Of a DNA stretch of 16,037 nt, positions 12,475 to 16,037 are shown one piece after another. Positions within the stretch are counted from its first letter, which is position 1; each line of letters begins with the position of its first letter. Location: assembly GCA_963169055.1 (NCBI GenBank), contig CAUJFU010000210.1, positions 1-16,037 on the forward strand, given 5' to 3'. The notes beneath the pieces were generated by a model. The model did not search any database and was not told the origin of the DNA. It saw only the letters and a program-made list of their open reading frames with translations. A program made the position numbers and the translations under genes. Origin of the DNA: Myxococcota bacterium (GTDB taxonomy: Bacteria > Myxococcota_C > UBA6777).

Positions 12475-15400
12475 CTAGGGCAGCACAATCCGCCATTGGC
12501 CTTGGCTTCGTCGAAAGAACCAAGCGCCTGCATCAGTTTTGTTGGGGAGGATCAGTTGGTAGCGGATCTGTACGACGCGACCAAGAGAGGGATGCCGAAC
12601 CCAAAAGATCCGAGGCGGATCATAGAGAGATGCTTCGTGTCCTTGTTTTTGCAAGATAAAAGAAAAGAGTCGGAACCAAACCAAGGACTTGGTGGGGGTG
12701 ACGCTTGGATCAAGGATGCGGCTCCATTCAGAAAAATCGCCGTTGCGAAGGGCTGCAAAGGCGAGGCGGGCATTGCGTGCGACGTGTCTGCGGATGGCGA
12801 AACTGCGGACGCGTTGGAGGATGATCAGTTTGTTGGGGCGCTTGGGGCGGCGATAGACGGGTCTGCGAGGGGGAGGTTGCATGGGAGGAACGGGGGGATG
12901 GGGCGGAGTGGGTGTGCCCTGTGGGGGCTGATCTTGGGGCGGGTTGGGTTGAGGGGGCGTAGGCGTCGGTGGATTGGGTTGAGAGGGTGTAGGCGTCGGT
13001 GGATTGGGTGGTGGAGGGGCTTGGGGTACGGCGAGGGAGCGCAGACCTTTTCGCATGCGAGCGATGGAGAGTTTGCGCATGATGGAAGTGACGACTCCAG
13101 AGATGCCGCGTTGGACGAGGAAGTTGTAGGTTTCTTGGTCGAGGACGGAGGGAGTGAGGACGAAGAGTTTGAGCAGGAAGCGATCGTTGGGGAAAGGTCG
13201 GGAGAGGGCGAGTATCCGCCATTCTTGGAGGGATATCGGTCGGGGGGAGACGTTGAAGTATTGGCGTATTTGGTTGCGGGTGGCTTCGTCTTGGGCTTGA
13301 TCGAGTAGGATCTGGCCGATGCCGTAAGTGATGCCTGAGAGGCCGCTTTGGTAGGCGACCTTGGCGAGACGTTTTCCGGCGGTGAGAGCGAGGGGATTGC
13401 GAGAGAACGAGCCGAGCAAAGCCCCCCATGTTCCGAGCAGAAAGAGGATCTTGATTTTTTGGAGTTGGCCCGTTGCACCACGATCGATGCATTGTCCGCC
13501 AACGTAGATAGTATAAGCATCAGGGGCCGAGCCCAAGATCGCGTGGCTGTTTAAGAATTGGATGTAGGTGTTCCAACCTTTGTCGAGATTGTTGGTGGCG
13601 TGATAGGCTTGGAGGAGGATGCTGTGGAGGTAGGGGTGGTAGGGGTGTTTTTCTTTGAGAGATTCGAGCGAAGGGACGGCGGTTTCGTATTGTTTGAGCA
13701 TGATCTGGCCGTGGTATTCGGAGATCTTGAGGTCTACTTCGTTGGGTGCGATGCGTTGGGCTTTGCGGTAGGCTTCGATGCTTTCGAAGTATCGGCCAGA
13801 CGAGAAAAGGATCTGTCCGCGCATACTGAGTCCGTAGGAGAGGATGCCGCGAGTCAGTTGGTGTGCTTTGTTGGCGTCTTCGAGGGCTTGGGGGTATTTG
13901 GATTGGGCTGCGAGTAGGCGAGCACGCAAGAGATAAGGCGAGTAATATCCGGGCTGTTGTTGGATCATCTTGTTGATCAAGTAGGTGGCAGTGGAGAAGT
14001 CACGTTTTTCGAGAGAGATGCTGGCGAGCAATTCGAGGAGGGTGGAGTGGTCGGGGTCTTGGCGTAAGCCGTTGTCTGCCCATTGACGGGCTTTTTGAAG
14101 CATCTTGTCTTGTTGGTCGTCTTGGAATTTGTAGGATTCGCCGAGATAGATCTGCGCGAGTCCAGCGTAGGCAGCGGCGAGACGAGGATCTTGTTGGGCA
14201 GCGCGTTGAAAGGCCCGAATGGCGGGTTCGTGGTAGCCTTGTGCGTACCAATAGGTGGCGAGGTCGTACCATCGGAAGGCAGAGAGGTTTTGTTGGGGTA
14301 CGGCGAGGTAGTCGGGGAAGTGTTGCCAGACAAGGTCGATGGGGATGGCGTAGTAATAACCGAGTCCCATCGCAGGGCGGGCGAGGGATTTGTCGAAGAT
14401 GCCGACCCATGTATTGATGCCGACAGCAGCACCCGTTTCGAGGTGATAGAGGGGGCCACCGCTGTTTCCGCCAGCGACTTTTGCGGTGTGTTGGATCTCG
14501 TTGACGGTGCGGTTGGGGAGGCGGATCAGGCGGGAGATCGTGCCAGAAGTGGCGGTGATATCTTCGGTTCCCATGAACTGTATACTTTTGCCTTCGGTGG
14601 GAAAGCCCATGGCGACGATGTTGTCGCCGAGAGTGGCGGTTTGGATGGAGGTGAGGGGGGTGTAGGGATAAGGTCCGTCGCCTTCGAGTTTGAGCAGAGC
14701 GATATCGACGTGCAGGCGTTGGAAGGTGCGAGAACGGCCTGTTTTGAAGTCGTGTTGTTGGGTGGCTTCGCTGAGGGAGCCTTGCCGATAGGCGTGGATC
14801 AATCGGGCTTTGGTGGCGCTTCGCCCCGTACTACGGTCCCAATTGATCATAAAGCGTTCGAAGAAGCGGCCTATTCGGCTGTTAAAGATGACGTGGTGGT
14901 TGGTGATGACGTAGCCATCGGGGGTGACGACAAAGCCGCTGCCGCTGCCTCCGATAAGCCTTCCTTCGGCGTCTTTGCCGTAGGCAGTGATGCTGACGGT
15001 GGCGGGGATCTTGGATTGGATGATCTGTTGTTTGTTTTGGGGGGTGGTGAGTCTTGGGGCGCTATAAGCGTGTAATGGCGGATGTATCCGAAACGATTGC
15101 AGGAAGGTTTTGGCTTGCGCGTCAAAAGCGTCGAAGGTTTCGGGTTGTGAAAAGACACGGAGGATCATAAACGCCTTGCGACCGTGGCTCCAGAAGAAGA
15201 AAAAGCGGCTTTTGTGTGGATGCGCGCTGGTGCGCTCTTGTCCACGGACCAAGGTGGTGGCGGTTTGAAGGGTGTGAAGCTTTTCGGTGCGCAGAGGTGT
15301 TTCTTGTCGGAGTTGATCTTCGGAGGCCAAGAGGTTGGAGAGGGAGACTTGGGCGAGTTCGACCTCGTTGCGTATGCGGATCTCTGCGCTGCTTTGGGAG

Positions 15401-16037
15401 ATGTACTCCGTAAAGAGGCAGATGCCTTGTTTGAGTTGGCCGGGGTGGAGGGTGTTTTCAGGCGTAAAGCACACGACAGGGCGGATATCGGTGGGGGATA
15501 TCTCTTCGAGGATGTGCCAATCCGAAGGGACGGTGAATTGAAAGAAGCCAGAGGCCGAGCGGTAGATGCCATCGGACGGGCGCGGTGCGCGTTTGGCTTC
15601 GCGCTGTTGGAGGGCGCGTTCGCGTTCGGTGAGAGGTCTTTGTGCGGTGGTCGGAGGGGTTGTGGTCGAAGGCATCGGTGGGATGGGCGTTTGTGACGGA
15701 TGGATCGGTGGTGAAGGATCGATCGGGAATGGAGAGGGTTGAGCGGGGGTGGGAGAGGGTTGCGTCGGCATCGGTGGGACGGGCATTTGTGCCGGGAGGC
15801 TCGGGGGCGCAGGAGCCACAGGGGGGGAGGGAGATTTTTGTTTGAGTTTGTGGATGAGTTGTAGAGTGGGGATGGAGAGTCCATCGCGGTTGAGTTCGAG
15901 GAGTTGGAGAGCGGAGAAGTCGGAAGGGAGGACACCGCGAAGGGTGAGTTGTTGTTGAATCCATGCTTCGTTTTTGCGCTGTGCGAGCCATGACTTCAAG
16001 AGGGCGAAGGAGACGGGCTTTGGTGGTGTAGCGGCAG
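12475..16037 (-). CDS. Large trypsin-like (S1C-type) serine protease with TPR region, 5' end outside window
   Basis: At least 1,186 residues; the frame is open to the right edge, so the N-terminus is missing. Counting from a TTG at 15999, a short helical motif (LLELNRDGLS, about 33-42) leads to a proline-rich linker (about 56-120) and a beta-rich domain (about 143-305; GFFQFTVPSDWHI, PsbP/DcrB-like at best). The protease domain follows (about 330-565), with His369 (TNHHVI), Asp432 (VDIALLKL) and Ser513 (GGNSGGPL) as a complete triad. No PDZ domain is seen. TPR-like helices occupy about 575-805, a helical region about 845-985, a second proline-rich linker about 993-1047, and a C-terminal domain ending GQWRIVLP, possibly NTF2-like. 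The modular, linker-rich build suggests an extracytoplasmic protein. A signal peptide would lie beyond the window. Confidence 0.85.
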   Translation of the reverse strand, partial: AATPPKPVSFALLKSWLAQRKNEAWIQQQLTLRGVLPSDFSALQLLELNRDGLSIPTLQLIHKLKQKSPSPPVAPAPPSLPAQMPVPPMPTQPSPTPAQPSPFPIDPSPPIHPSQTPIPPMPSTTTPPTTAQRPLTERERALQQREAKRAPRPSDGIYRSASGFFQFTVPSDWHILEEISPTDIRPVVCFTPENTLHPGQLKQGICLFTEYISQSSAEIRIRNEVELAQVSLSNLLASEDQLRQETPLRTEKLHTLQTATTLVRGQERTSAHPHKSRFFFFWSHGRKAFMILRVFSQPETFDAFDAQAKTFLQSFRIHPPLHAYSAPRLTTPQNKQQIIQSKIPATVSITAYGKDAEGRLIGGSGSGFVVTPDGYVITNHHVIFNSRIGRFFERFMINWDRSTGRSATKARLIHAYRQGSLSEATQQHDFKTGRSRTFQRLHVDIALLKLEGDGPYPYTPLTSIQTATLGDNIVAMGFPTEGKSIQFMGTEDITATSGTISRLIRLPNRTVNEIQHTAKVAGGNSGGPLYHLETGAAVGINTWVGIFDKSLARPAMGLGYYYAIPIDLVWQHFPDYLAVPQQNLSAFRWYDLATYWYAQGYHEPAIRAFQRAAQQDPRLAAAYAGLAQIYLGESYKFQDDQQDKMLQKARQWADNGLRQDPDHSTLLELLASISLEKRDFSTATYLINKMIQQQPGYYSPYLLRARLLAAQSKYPQALEDANKAHQLTRGILSYGLSMRGQILFSSGRYFESIEAYRKAQRIAPNEVDLKISEYHGQIMLKQYETAVPSLESLKEKHPYHPYLHSILLQAYHATNNLDKGWNTYIQFLNSHAILGSAPDAYTIYVGGQCIDRGATGQLQKIKILFLLGTWGALLGSFSRNPLALTAGKRLAKVAYQSGLSGITYGIGQILLDQAQDEATRNQIRQYFNVSPRPISLQEWRILALSRPFPNDRFLLKLFVLTPSVLDQETYNFLVQRGISGVVTSIMRKLSIARMRKGLRSLAVPQAPPPPNPPTPTPSQPNPPTPTPPQPNPPQDQPPQGTPTPPHPPVPPMQPPPRRPVYRRPKRPNKLIILQRVRSFAIRRHVARNARLAFAALRNGDFSEWSRILDPSVTPTKSLVWFRLFSFILQKQGHEASLYDPPRIFWVRHPSLGRVVQIRYQLILPNKTDAGAWFFRRSQGQWRIVLP
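12944..13014. repeat. 30-bp in-frame tandem repeat coding proline-rich linker
   Basis: Two near-identical 30-base units (12944-12973 and 12974-13003) and a partial third lie inside the protease gene. They encode the ten-residue period PPTPTPxQPN in the C-terminal linker. The unit length is a multiple of three, so copy-number change would alter linker length without breaking the frame. Confidence 0.85.

Noticed and set aside
14083-15075. A 330-codon plus-strand open frame, and similar frames at 12496-13308 and 11482-11976.
   Set aside because: They are antisense to the protease/TPR gene and to rtcA, with no recognisable domains.

Overview
The window looks like a chromosomal segment of a Myxococcota-type bacterium (the old Deltaproteobacteria; Bradymonadales-like or another lineage of moderate GC). 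This is inferred from the protein styles, not from a marker gene. The styles are a cysteine-rich secreted protein with a MopE-type CNGxDDDC motif, a TPR plus PEGA-like protein with a C-terminal membrane anchor, a DUF2330-like exported protein, and a large trypsin-like protease/TPR protein with proline-rich linkers. There are no tRNA or rRNA genes, no transposase and no phage genes.

Layout. (i) 1-498 is gene-free and repeat-rich. (ii) 499-3916, minus strand: an sdhC-sdhA-sdhB operon for a type B (single-subunit, di-heme cytochrome b) succinate:quinone oxidoreductase. (iii) 3917-4547: a 631-base gap with a possible sdh promoter, an inverted repeat, and three 36-bp repeats at an exact 72-bp period. 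(iv) 4548-5888, plus: an exported DUF2330-like protein with a C-terminal membrane helix. (v) 6058-8028, minus: a divergent ATP-type PEP carboxykinase homologue, convergent with the previous gene. (vi) 8298-11193, plus: a run of four genes, namely a cysteine-free A-type (IscA/HesB) Fe-S carrier homologue behind a good sigma70-like promoter, a cysteine-rich MopE-motif lipoprotein, a TPR/PEGA-like membrane protein and an FmdB-type zinc ribbon. (vii) 11269-12342, minus: RNA 3'-terminal phosphate cyclase (RtcA). (viii) 12475 to the right edge, minus: the large protease/TPR protein, whose N-terminus lies outside the window.

Functionally the clear metabolic content is central carbon and respiration (succinate/fumarate interconversion, probable PEP/oxaloacetate interconversion). 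The rest is cell-envelope biology of unknown purpose plus an RNA-end-processing enzyme. The genes do not form one obvious pathway.

The most distinctive non-coding content is two dispersed repeat families. One is a REP-like hairpin with covarying stems (three copies). The other is a roughly 80-bp element that, read in the direction of the upstream gene, resembles a long-loop intrinsic terminator (copies after sdhB and after the PEPCK gene); its right arm recurs in the 72-bp-period array. I see no convincing new defence or biosynthetic system. The best leads are the cysteine-free A-type protein, the divergent PEPCK and the two repeat families.
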